This document shows, one piece after another, positions 1 through 11,100 of a DNA stretch of 64,000 nt. How positions within the stretch are numbered: the stretch's first letter is position 1; the number at the start of each line of letters is the position of its first letter. Made by a program: the position numbers and the translations under genes. The notes under the pieces are model-generated. The model saw only the letters and a list, made by a program, of their open reading frames with translations. It did no database searches and was not told the DNA's origin. Source of the stretch: Pycnopodia helianthoides (Eukaryota; Echinodermata; Asteroidea; Forcipulatida; Asteriidae); contig CM063244.1 in the NCBI GenBank assembly GCA_032158295.1, positions 1,349,148-1,413,147 on the forward strand, read 5' to 3'.

Positions 1-60
1 GGACTAGAACCCACACTCTGCTGATCAGAAACACCATCCCTTGAGTCAAGTGCGCTTGAC
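1..60 (-). repeat. Fragment of tRNA-derived SINE (family B)
   Basis: The first 60 bases match the antisense head of the SINE seen in full at 53694-54116 and 61821-62165: the B-box-like GAACCCACACTCTGCTGATC, then the anticodon-arm part with TTGAGTC. The element is cut by the window edge on the left and diverges on the right. Confidence 0.7.
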
Positions 61-63
61 TTA

Positions 64-165
64 ACGACTACTACTACGGCTAGATTTCCGTGTCATCGTG
101 TGTTGAGGTATAGGATGTCCTTAGCAACACCCTTAGCAACAGTCGTAGCCGTAACTGTTGTGGGG
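64..165. repeat. Fragment of MITE family M
   Basis: About 100 bases with the blocks CTACGGCTAGATTTCCG, GTCATCG and CAGTCGTAGCCGTA match the better copy at 23372-23527. There the same blocks lie between short inverted ends (GTGTCCGA / TCGGACAC). Confidence 0.6.
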
Positions 166-690
166 TTATGTTTATTTGCAGGGCAGTAAAGACCAAGTGT
201 TTATATTGCAATGCAGTAATGAGCACTGTAAGGGACGTAGGCAGGAAACGGTGGTCATGTGTTGTGACCAGTCAAGTAGATATCTAGATTAACACAAATT
301 ACTTTCATTTTATGCATCTTACGGTACATATACTTTGACGCATTATCAGTCATGCCGGTTTTTAGAAAAACAATACACATTATATGTTTTTTTTTTTTAA
401 TTCATGACACTTCCTATTAAAGTCAATTACCCTGTTACAAAAACACAAAATACTTTCAGTTAAAACGTTGCTTTCTTTTTGGCTAGAATACTCTACATTA
501 CTGACATTTGCATGTTCACAACGTTTGCATGTTGTGAACAAATGAAACACAAGTCTCAGGTCGTACCTGTTTGCATTAAAATAAAAACAAATTGAACTTT
601 AGGGGATTACTCGTGTAGAGATTGTGCTCGGGGAAAGAACTTTGTCATCCCAACTATCTGGCTTCTAACTTTAGTTTGGAAAGTTGTACT

Positions 691-892
691 ACAATTATTA
701 CAGTATGGGGTTGAACGAAGAAAAATTGACTAGAGCGGGATTTGAACCAACGACCTCCGGATTAACATACCGGAGGTCGTTGGTTCAAATCCTGTCTAGT
801 CAATTTTTCTTCGTTCAACCCCATACAATTTGAAATTTACCCAGTCAGTTTCCCTTGTGGTTTATTACTTGACATTACAATTATTACAGTAT
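691..892 (+). mobile_element. Palindromic tRNA-like SINE (family A), collapsed copy with 16-bp target-site duplication
   Basis: The direct repeat ACAATTATTACAGTAT lies at 691-706 and 877-892. Between them, 703-826 is an almost perfect palindrome that starts in GGGGTTGAAC, passes through an antisense tRNA-like T-arm, and returns through the sense T-arm (GGTTCAAATCC) to GTTCAACCCC. A 45-base tail ending in TTACTTGACA follows. The D-arm and anticodon-arm parts found in other copies are missing, so the hairpin loop is only about 9 bases. A long target-site duplication and a fixed 3' tail are hallmarks of LINE-driven retroposition. Confidence 0.85.
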
Positions 893-1240
893 ACTATGTA
901 GTGTAAGTTTTGAGGCATTGCATGGTGGGTAACCGTAAGGTTTTTTGGGGGGGGGTTTGTGGTACGAAGTATTTTGGTTTGTGGTGGCACCACATGAGGA
1001 GACGCATGACAATGATTACAGCAGGCTAGTCGAAAGCGTTGAGGAGACTTGTCTCACTTAGGGATACATAATTATGAGAAGTCATCTTTGTCGCGCCTCC
1101 TTCCCCCCCCCCCCCCTTTTCAACTTATCTACTTCATACATGTACCCCACTTCAAGTACAAACCAGCAAGAAAAGTTCTTTCTGATCTAAGCAGGACTAT
1201 ACAAGAACTAAAACTCTTCTCGGCGGACACATGATGTTTA

Positions 1241-1361
1241 CCAGCCAAACCACCATGTCACATGTACAATTTGTGACTGGTATCATGCTCTTTTCTGCTT
1301 AGCAGACAATTGTGAAGTGCAACATTTTCTGCTTTAAGCAGCTTCTTTGGAAATTGGGCCC
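1241..1361. repeat. Half of MITE family D
   Basis: It shares the blocks CACATGTACAATTTGTGACT, TTTCTGCTTAGCAGA and AAATTGGGCCC with the complete copies at 53075-53267 and 53372-53576. The left terminal arm is missing. Confidence 0.65.
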
Positions 1362-1636
1362 TGTACATGATGGAATGTATCTACAAACAGATTTACACAA
1401 GAAAGTTGACTGCTAGTCCCGGGTAAAAAAAAAATAGGTGATCTTATCGCAACCAAGATGCAAAGCAGACTATTGAGATGCATTCCTTACGTGCTTGGGA
1501 GACGTTATCAACAGTAAAGACTCAAGTGTAAGATTTCTTTATTGAAAGGGAGTGTTAGTCAAGCTTTTTTGCCGAGGGCCATTTCTCTCGGTAACTTCCC
1601 GTTGCTTGAGGTCCGGTGGATATGGTCCTTACTGGC

Positions 1637-1759
1637 TACAATTTCATGGCTCTGCTTACTGCAAAACTCTTGAGCTTGCGTTGCCCTGTAAAAAAGCACA
1701 TTCTATGGGCAGTAAGCGCAGAGTTATGCGGTAAGCAGAGCCGTGAAAATTAGGCCCTG
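1637..1759. mobile_element. MITE family E, short copy
   Basis: The left end CAATTTCATGGCTCTGCTTA is inverted on the right as TAAGCAGAGCCGTGAAAATT. These are the terminal inverted repeats of a roughly 120-bp non-autonomous element. Longer, interrupted relatives are at 56098-56798 and 60354-60929. Confidence 0.7.
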
Positions 1760-1861
1760 GTCAGCTGTGGATGAAACTCAATACTTCATGGGAACTTGGG
1801 TTTTTGTACAGTGTTGTCCGTTAAGGTAAGAGCAACTGTAAAAAAAAGTACTGTCGGTAAA

Positions 1862-2262
1862 TTAGGGCTTGAAATTTACAATCAATCGCAGGCCCAAGAC
1901 GAGTGGTTTTTAGCGATGGGGGGAGGGGGGGGGGGGGGCAGTAAACTTGTGACTGGACAAATCTGGCAATCTAGTCTTTTTCAACTGAATAGTAATATAC
2001 TTCATTGTGAAATACTGTGTTTTTAAGTTGTTGACTTGGAGTTTAATATATGCCTTTCAATTCTCTTGGTATCAAAGTATACTTATATAAATCCATAATA
2101 CAAATGAGATCAATCTTCTGTGGTAGTGCTTGTTCAAATGAAAAGAGTTTTCTACAGTGAAACTGTGCGGATGTTTTTTTTTTCTCATTCTGGTCTGGTT
2201 AAAAAACTTCTGGTCCAGTGAAAACTTTGAGCTGTATTTCAGCTCAAAGTTTTAAGGCCTTT
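1862..2262 (+). repeat. Dispersed repeat family J
   Basis: It starts with AGGGCTTGAAATTTAC and contains GGACAAATCTGG and later TTCTGGTCCAGTGAAAA. The same order of blocks recurs at 9485-10250 and 48012-48370. It includes a run of about 19 bases that is almost all G (about 1918-1938) and ends in a hairpin around AAAACTTTGAGCT. No coding potential is seen. Confidence 0.6.
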
Positions 2263-2516
2263 GGTCTTGTTGATCCCCCCTGTACATTTACTGTTTAGTG
2301 CATGGTTGCACACTGCTGTACATATTTGTGCTTTTTTTAGATGTGGGATTGTAAATCAAAGTTGATAAACTGAGAAAGGTGACGATTGATCCAAATTCTT
2401 TTGCAAAACACAATAGCAATATTTGAGGCAATTATGAGGTTTACTCTTTGCACATTCTGCAACTGACTCAGAAAAGAAAACTGTTGACTGAATTAACTAC
2501 AAGTTCATGACTCTAA

Positions 2517-2970
2517 TCCTTCGACAGCGGCGGCGCTAATGGGGGGCACGGGGCAAATGTCCCCCCCCCCCCCAGTTTTTTCCCTGATGGCGGAAATTGA
2601 GTTTAATCCCAAACCATTGCACCTAATTTTTTACAATGTTGTTTGCGCTGTAAATAATAAACTCAATTTCATCCATCATAATTAGCTGGCACCATCAAAA
2701 AAGCCAAATACACTTTCCATCTCCGGCAATGTTAATAAAATGTGGATTTATTTATCTGTACAAGCTTGGAAACTTGCCATAAATAGAAATGCATTGTCTG
2801 CCCAAAACCGTAAGCAGCCATTGTACACGCAGTTCGCACAAACAGTGCAAAATCTTATTTCTAGAGTGAATTGTAGGCTTATACAGTACATTATAGACTT
2901 TTGTTTGCCCCTCCTAAATTTAAGTTTGCCCCCCAGTTTAACAGGTCTGGTGCCGCCGCTGTCCTTGGAT
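2517..2970. mobile_element. Unclassified ~455-bp element with GC-rich terminal inverted repeats
   Basis: The left end reads ATCCTTCGACAGCGGCGGCG. The right end reads GCCGCCGCTGTCCTTGGAT, its inverse with one or two changes. The inside is AT-rich with no recognisable protein, apart from a 13-base C run near the left end. Size and termini suggest a non-autonomous DNA transposon; no second copy is seen in the window. Confidence 0.55.
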
Positions 2971-3038
2971 ACTACACATGTGGCCACTTTGCATTCATGA
3001 TGAATTAAGCATTGGCGGTCAAGGGGTGGGAAAACTCG

Positions 3039-3473
3039 TCAACTCCCAAGGGGGGGGGAACCATCGTCCCCGCCCCTATTTGACCATAAACACAGGCCTC
3101 TAACACATAGTGTGTGACAGCCTGTCAACTTGAAGGTACACGCAAGTCTCACTTCCTGTGAAATCACGTCCTGTTTGAATTTGCCAGTCCGACCTCGAGA
3201 TAGAGACCTCACCTTCTTCTTCTCCGCCCATTTCCACAAAAACAAGATCATCGCTCCGAACTGTCAACGGTCTGTCTTACTCGTGGAGAAATCTTCCCAG
3301 AAAGCACTTCTTGTTCACTGAGTTCGGAGTAACTCTTGAGAGTGTTTGTAAATGTTGTTTTTTCCCGGCTGGAAGTGGAATCATTGATTGAGACAGGAAT
3401 TTTACCGGGTGGTCGTTCGTTGTCTGCCAAGGAGTTGTCTTTGGGGCGTCTTTGAGGCGTTCTTTCCCCCCTC
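3039..3473 (+). promoter_or_regulatory. Possible promoter / 5' UTR region
   Basis: This stretch is less AT-rich than its surroundings, contains several CpG dinucleotides and matches no repeat family in the window. It leads into a short open reading frame at 3474. It could be the start of a transcript, including an alternative testin transcript, but no core promoter element is clear. Confidence 0.3.
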
Positions 3474-3561
3474 ATGGAGCCTTCACGGAGAGATAAACTG
3501 ATCCAGCTTCAGCAGAGGATGTCTGTGGCCGTGGACAATCTGTTCGGCATGATTCATGCAA
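3474..3561 (+). CDS. Possible orphan first coding exon, unidentified
   Basis: The frame opens MEPSRRDKLIQLQQRM and continues through VDNLFGMIHA to a candidate donor (A|GTTTGT at 3562). The residues form a polar helix with spaced leucines. There is a weak resemblance to the N-terminus of Mediator subunit 21 (which begins with a D-x-L-x-Q-L-Q pattern), too weak to name the gene. It ends in phase 1 while the testin PET exon downstream starts in phase 0, so it cannot splice directly to TES. No matching second exon was found before 4912. It may be a chance frame. Confidence 0.25.
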
Positions 3562-3654
3562 GTTTGTTTTTAAACGTTTTTTTTTTAGCGTTGGACTTGG
3601 AAGTGGTTTTACGTTTACGGCGATGCATTGCCAATTTTGAGAGTACAGGGTTAC

Positions 3655-4042
3655 TTTAAAGGGAGGGTATACCTTTGGTAATTACTCCAAAAGTTAACGA
3701 CCATAAAAACTACCTTGGTAAGCAGCACTGCAGCTGTTGATAATGTATAATATTCTGAGAAATGATTCCCTTCAGAGGAATGTGGTTTTAGAGAAAGGGA
3801 TTCAAAAACATTTCATTCTGAGAGTTGTTTCTGCGTGAAATGTTTCTAGATTGTGTAGTCCAAATACTGATTATTCTTCCTGCGTGGACGGAAACCGCTC
3901 CAGATTTTTGGTGATATCTCAAAAACGCTACTTCCTTTTGAAATGAAATTTTCACAGGTTAGTTTCATTGTATCTATCTACATTTATATGGGATTAAAAC
4001 AAGTGAACGGTACCAAAAACCAAAGGTATACTCTGCCTTTAA
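3655..4042. mobile_element. MITE family C3
   Basis: The terminal inverted repeats are TTAAAGGGAGGGTATACCTTTGG-like on the left and CAAAGGTATACTCTGCCTTTAA-like on the right. The inside carries the shared family blocks for AGCTGTTGATAATG, GAGAAATGATTCCCTTC and AATTTTCACAGGTTAG. It is non-coding, about 390 bp. Relatives are at 5673, 6509, 21001, 37336, 39516 and 62861. Confidence 0.8.
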
Positions 4043-4504
4043 CCCCACATCTGAGCAGCGGTTTGGACGGTACCGCCCCAAAAAGTCCAACGCAAATGCA
4101 GCTTTAATGTTGATTCTTTTTCTCCTCGGCAGAGATTTTGCTCAATGCAATACGCTGTACATTTGAGTACGAATTAATTCAGTACTTTGAGATACTTGAA
4201 GAACACAAACAACTTAAAACAAGTATTTATGGTGGACACAAATGTGTTGTCTTTTTTCAGTATTACTTACGTACGTGTCATGCCACATCACCCAACATTT
4301 GAGTGTGTGTCCAGAGTTTGTGTTTAACTTTTTCAGTGACTTTTTTCAGTGACTTGCCATCAGGACCAGTTAGTTTGTCATTTCAATAGTCTGACAGCTT
4401 TGTCACTGGTCCACATCTTTTACGGTCTTCTTTTAACATTGTAACTTTGTATGGTAACCAGGCATGATATTCTTCCTACTTTAGTCCGATTTCCGATCTT
4501 TTTG

Positions 4505-4803
4505 GAAACTCCAAATGCATTACAAAATAACACACTGTGAAAATTTGGGCTCAATTGGTTAAGAAAATAATGGAAGAAAAAACACCGATAGAATTGTGTG
4601 CTTTCAGATGCCTGAGAAAGGTTGCATGCCTGAAGCCTTTCTTGGATTCAAATATTTCAGTGAGAAATAACCTACATTACTTCAGAGGGAGTCAATTATC
4701 ACAATGTTTTATACTATCAGCAGCTCTCTCAGGTGCTCCTTACCAAGTAATTTTTTATGGTGCTGTATTTTTTGCGTAATTACCAATAGATCCACTGCCT
4801 TTA
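4505..4803. repeat. MITE family C3, truncated, inverse orientation
   Basis: It contains TTTGGGCTCAATTGGTTAAG, CAGATGCCTGAGAAAGG and TACTATCAGCAGCTCTC, which are the reverse-oriented inner blocks of the 62861-63256 element. The left terminus is not recognisable. Confidence 0.7.
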
Positions 4804-4911
4804 AGTAGCTTTAGTTATCATTCTTTAGTCACTCTGTATACTGTACTCACATCAGTCTCCATGCTGCTTACCTTCCTCTACTCTTTTCTCAATCCTCCCT
4901 CCTACTCACAG

Positions 4912-5118
4912 GCCAAGCGCTACATGGAAATGATCCCAATGGAGAACCAGCCCATTGAGGGCACGTCCGGGGCGCAGCATCGTAACCGCCAGATACAGAA
5001 GCAGCTTCCAGACCACGACCAGCAGCCGGAGCTCTGCCAGCAGCTCAACACCGAGGAGGCCGAGAAGATGATGGACTTCGTCAAAGACTACAAGGAGAAG
5101 GCCGTCGGCATCGGGCAG
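4912..5118 (+). CDS. TES: TES exon: C-terminal half of PET domain
   Basis: The acceptor is CTACTCACAG|GCC and the donor CAG|GTGGGT, both phase 0; 69 residues begin AKRYMEMIP. Typical testin PET features are visible: the [12 protein letters not shown] block, the [16 protein letters not shown] block that mirrors the testin signature of a short helix, then D-H-D and a cysteine, and the closing helix [16 protein letters not shown]. In testin the PET domain mediates dimerisation and an intramolecular contact with the LIM region. The reading frame runs on upstream into intron, so the 3' splice site and not an ATG defines the left edge. Confidence 0.93.
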
Positions 5119-8100
5119 GTGGGTTGACAAATCTAGAGACTTGGGGGTGGGTAGGGGGATCAAAGTTTGGTGGACAAATTTGCCGTGTATGCACTGAAAA
5201 GTTTTGTCTAGCACTAGCAGAAAGTTGTCATCCCAAATGCTGTGAACATTTGAGCGATTGTACAAAGAGGGATTCCCAAACAATTCTTTTCTAAATAAAT
5301 ACCAGCTAGTTTGCTAAATAATTATTCGGTTTGGGGTTGAACAAAGAAAAATTGACCAGAGCGGGATTTGAACCAACGACCTCCGGATTAACGTACCGGC
5401 GCTTTACCAACTGAGCTATCTAGCCCTATGTTGGCGGTCTTCCTATTTTGTAGGGCTAGATAGCTCAGTTGGTAGAGCGCCGGTACGTTAATCCGGAGGT
5501 CGTTGGTTCAAATCCCGCTCTGGTCAATTTTTCTTTGTTCAACCCCAAACCATTTAAAATTTACCCAGTCAGTTTCCCTTGTGGTTTATTACTTGACAAA
5601 TAATTATTCGCATAGCAGCTTCTACAGCATCCAGTTTGATAACACTAATGAGATGTTTGTAATAACAAGCATTTAAGGGGAGGGTAAATACCTTTGATAA
5701 ATACTCCAAAATTAATGGCCCTAAAAACTTGCTTGGTAAGACGCACTGCAGCTGTTGATAATACATCTAGGTAACATTTTGAGAAGCAATTCCATTCAAA
5801 GGAATGTGGTTTAAGAGAGAGGGATTCAAAAACATTTTAATCTGAGAAACGTTTCTCAGATTGTGTATTCCAATGACGAATTATTCTTCCTGTGTGGACA
5901 TAACCGCTCCAGATTTTCGGCGATATCTCAAAAATGCTACCACCTTTTGAAATCAAATTTGCACAGGTTAGTTTTATTGTATATACATGTTTCTACATTT
6001 ATATAGGATTAATATAATCAAAAAGCAAAGGTGTACTTTGCCTTTAATATAGTGCTGCTTGACAATATTTATTTTGTAGAAAAGTTAAAAACGGAGCCAG
6101 TATTTATTTCTTTAAGCGTCCTGGGCCCAATTTCAGAGAGCTGCTTAAGATTAAAAAATATCTAAGCACAGCAACATTATGCTTTAAACCAGATTAAGTT
6201 CACCTGCCAAAATACATGTACCATGTATTGTACCATTTTTGACTGGTATCCTGCACATTTTTGCTTAGCAGAAAAAAAACTTTTTTTCTGGCGAAGCGGT
6301 TACATTCGTCTTATTTTCAGGGTAGTGCAAAAACTCTTTGTAAATTGGCGCCTCATGTGTTAATGGCTTTGGAACCATTCAGAGTGATAAATGGTTTAAA
6401 AAAAATTTTTTTTTTTTTTAAAAATGTTTTGACCCACCTACTTACCAAAAATTTCCTCTTTTTTTTTTAAAGCGTTGACTAACTATTTAATATAAATATA
6501 CCAATACATTAAAGGCAGGCTATACTTTTGGTAATTGTCAAAGACTACAGTAGTATCCTCACTTGGTGTATCCCAAAATATGCCATAAAATAACAAACCT
6601 GTAAAATTTTGGGCTCATTTGGTCATCGAAGTTGCACAAAAATAATGAAATTAAAAACACTCTTGTTGCATAGAATTGTGTGCCTTCAGATGCCTGAGAA
6701 AGGCTTCATGCCTGAAGCTTTTTTCAGATTCAAATATTTTAGTGAGAAATTACCTCTTTCTCAAAAACTACATTACTTCAAAGGGAGTCGTTTTTTCACA
6801 TTGTTTTATACTATCAGCAGCTCTCAGGTGCTCCTTACCAGAAAGTTTTGATGGTCATGTGTTTCTGGAGTAAATACCAAAAGTAACCACTGCCTTTTAG
6901 AACAAAGTATTGCTTAAAGGAACATTACAGAATTGGTAAGAAAAAAACTTGTAAAATATACTTTTTGATCACAGATTTACATAAAACTTACACGGTCTAA
7001 TGATGATGATAGTAAAAAACATCCCTTGAAATATTTCTGTCTGAAATGCCATATTTGATGAGAAATGAATAAACTAATTTTCCGATTGGAGTTAATCGCT
7101 CAGTGAGCGTTTTATTCATTTGTTGAATCTATATGATTTCATGCAAATGTGTAATCGGTTTTTCACTATTTTCTCGTGACCCAGATGGCCGATCGATCTC
7201 AAACCTCTACAGGTTTGTCAGTTTATGTATATGGTGGATTACATAAAGTGCTTACACTGCCAGCAACTGTTTTGTTAGCAAAAACCAATTCTGTAATGTT
7301 CCTTTAAGATGAGGCAGATATTTTAGATCAATGCTCCTCCAGCTCAGGAGTTTTCAATGGCTTTTCCTTAGTTGAAAAAGAAGAGGGAAATTTACCCCAA
7401 CTTCCCCATCGGGCGTGGAGGACGGTTATCGAAACAAGGTTGACTTGACCGATTACAATAGACCTAATGCATTGGTGCACAGCCACAATCATGGGTATAC
7501 TTTTTCTTACAAAGACACCAAATGAACGACACATAAATATTGAGTAACTCCTTGCAGATCTTGTATTCGACAAACTCAAGTACTTTCTACTCTTCATTCA
7601 CACACCGCTGGTTAATTAATTTACAAAAAACATTAAAATAACTGGTTTTCAAAGTGTTGTTCATACATGTAACATGGACACAAAAAATATGTGTACCCAT
7701 GATTGTGGCTGTGCACACTGGCATCATCACACTGCCATCTTAGAGGTGAAACGATGACGAAACAATGGAAAACGCACATCTTGTACGCGCGGCGCAGAGG
7801 ATGAGCCAATGAGCAATCTTCTTTTGACCTCTTGCCGAGGGCGCCCTACTCAAATGATGTCATGTGCTAACAGCACAGACATGATGGATTATCTGGAAGT
7901 GGCCTCTTGCAGAGCTGCCAACTCTCCCCTGATTCTGCAGAAAAAAGTTCCCTGAAAATAAACCAATCTTTCCATGTTCTGATGAACAAAATTTGAAAAT
8001 CTCCCTGATCATGGAAACTTCATCCCTGTTATGTTGAATGTAATTCTAAATATCTCCCTGATTGTTGTACAAAATCTCCCTAAATGCAAATGTTGGCAGC

Positions 8101-11100
8101 TCTGCGCTTTGCATTTTTATTTTTCCCTTAAACAAATTGTTGTTTTTTCTATTTATTTTTTGGGACTGAAAACTGAACTTTGATTTGTCTTTTCTTTTAT
8201 TTTATTTATTTATTTTTTTTGGACCGACCCTCCACAAAATTCGTAAAAAAATATTGAAATTTTTAATTTTTGATTTAACCGGAAGTTCCCCCTTAGAAAT
8301 GAACATTTATGCTATAACTATACTATTGTACATGTAGGTTAATTTAAAAAATGATTTTTTTTGGGGGGGGGGACATTATGTGTTTATGATGTACATGTAC
8401 ATTGTATGCAGAAAAGCATGACTGAATTTGGGCAACATATATAGAAAGCACCTTGGATTTTTTATTTTTTTATTTTGTTAGTTCGTTGGAATGCTTGCTT
8501 CAGAATGTACTGCTGCACATGCACTCTGCATTTTCCCCAAAGCTGCCAACTCTCCCTGATTCTGCAGAAAAAAATCCCTGAAAATAAACCAATCTTCGCG
8601 ATTATGGCGAACGGAATTCTAAATTCTCTCTCTGATTTCAAGATGGGACTGATTGCAGCTGGGGCATTTTCTGTCTGGGAGAGAAGAAGCTGTTTGCCAG
8701 GGGGTACTTGAGACTGTCTGCAAACCCTTGAATATGACACTGACAGTGAAACAAGTTGGTCAAAATATGCACCAGCCTGTTTGTGCAGTTGGACGGGCCC
8801 TCTCTTGAGAGTGGGTGTCTTGCTCTATGTGGAAACAAGATTTCCAAAAAGCACCACATCCTTAGTAAGGCCAAATAATTTTAACAAACATGTTTAGCGT
8901 CCCACCCACTTCCTTTTTAGAGGCCACCTCCTTTTAAAAAAAAATGTTAGGATAATTTTTACTGATCTTTGATGAGAAAAATAAACTAGATTGTATTTTA
9001 GATTTTAGCACACAGGAAAAAACACACAGAGAAAAAGCTGGCAACCATCTTGAAAAATAACTCGTGCGGTTGCCATTTTTGAAAAAAAAGGGGCCCTCCT
9101 TACTTTTTATCAAAAAGGCAGGACACTAACCTTTTTTCCTCCTTTTTTTGGCCTAATACCATGACACAGTGAAGAGCTAAAGGAAGTCACAGCATGGGGA
9201 GGAGATGATTTTTTAATATACCTGATGGAGAGTGAATGTACTAGCCCTGGAATTTCATCTTTGAGAGGGCAAGGCCATTTTCTTTTTGCAAAAGGCACTT
9301 TCATAACAAAAATTGAAGTCTATGGGAAACCTTTGAAGGGGCACGAAGGTCAAGACCAGGGCAACAGAGGCCATGACCTCCGTGGCCTCTGTGTAATTCC
9401 AGGCCTGAATCAGAAAGGGTTCTGCAATTTGTTGTGAGGAAAAATAGCAGTGCAAAATATTTTGAGGGAGTTGTTTTACATACTGCAGGGCTTGAAATTA
9501 ACCCTGGACCGCTGGCCCGAGGCCAGTGATATTTTTAGCATCAGACCAGTAAACTCAGGACCGCACAAGTCCAGCGGTCTCGTGTTTTTCAATTGACTAA
9601 AAGTACCTGACTGTAGAATGCTTGTATGTCTTTAAAACCTTCGAACGAGGCACCTGTTTGGGACAAAGGGAACTCTGTTACATTGTCAGCATGTGCTGAC
9701 AAGTTTTTTCCATAGGTTAAAAGGTTTTTTTTTTCGCATTTTTTCAACAGCTTCTTTATCTAAGTGTGTTGTGTTAATTGATTTTCATAGTTTGGTTCAT
9801 CATACATACATGTAGACAATTGACAGACCGATTTTTTAAACGAACGATGCTGGCAGAGTTTTGCCTGCGCTTTTAAACCAAATCTTTGTCCCATGTTGAT
9901 TGACACCCGCCCTCTAGGACGTGCAGCATGGTCCAGCTTACGATCTTATGGCATATGAGCTGACCAGCGTGTACCATGTGGTTATTGGAAATATCAAAAT
10001 ATGTCAGCAGTGAGCTGACAGTGTGCCTCGTTTTTCAGAAGTTGACTTTGAGTACCAAATCATACTTACACCCCCCCCAAAAAAAAAAAAACTGAGATTT
10101 AAATCTTCCCTTAGTTCTTGTTCAAATAAAAACAGTTTATTGCAATGTTGAAATTCAAATTCAAATTCTGGTCTCGTAAAAGACTTTCTGGTAAATCAAA
10201 AAAATTGAGGATTTCCCCAAAAGTTTGAGCCCTGTAACTGTTTTAGACTTGATAACAACACAAGTTTTTAGAGGAAAAGGAAAAAGTAATTCAAACTGAA
10301 ACTCTGATGTCAATTTTATACGCGTGTAAGGCTTTTCAAAGTAAAAAAAACAATTATTTTATTTCTCTGTTAACCACAAACTCCACACAACACAAATGTG
10401 ACGTGGTGAATGTTTTGCTGAGAGAATTTCTAGACCTGAAATTTAGAAGGATCATTCCTCCGCCCTTTTCCAGTGTGTGGGTGGAATTCTTGGAAGAGTT
10501 ACGAGGGCGACTTCTGATCATGTACACAATCATGACCGCAACACTGGAACTGTCTGACCTTAGTCCCCTTAGATTGTAACCAAGTGAGCATGGTTGTTTT
10601 GGATTATAGTGCAGAACAGGGTCAATTGAACAGGGTTTGGGGTCAGATCCGAAACCTGTCAACCTAAATTGGAAATGATCAACTACATTGGTTGGATAAA
10701 TTTCTGTGTGTGACACTTTTTTTAATACTATTGATAGAAAGTTCTTTTAGGCAAACATTTAACAGATCATACTTTTACAGATTTAAACCAAACATTCACA
10801 CATTTCCGTCCCGTCACTTTTCCTTCCCGTCACATGACCACTTGTTTTTTAATTAAGTGTTTTTTATTCACAGAAAGGATAAAACTGTGCTTTCTGGGCA
10901 ACATTTTGGCATAATTAGTTTTGTTAACCTCAAGTTAAACTTGATGACAATCAGTATTGTACTCAAAGTACAAAAGTTTCATCATTGCTTCATTCCGTCC
11001 CGTCACTTTTTATGTTTTTGCTGTCATGGCAACATCTTGACGCTAGAGCTAATTCTTTTTTTTTGCCAATAATTGAGCACAACTTACATGTGAAGATAAG

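Noticed and set aside
4906..5283. 125-codon minus-strand frame over the PET exon
   Set aside because: Shadow of the conserved + strand PET coding sequence.
5452..5530. A functional tRNA gene (GTT anticodon position)
   Set aside because: A and B boxes are good but the acceptor stem does not pair, the base before the anticodon is C rather than T, and the module repeats as part of a SINE with target-site duplications.
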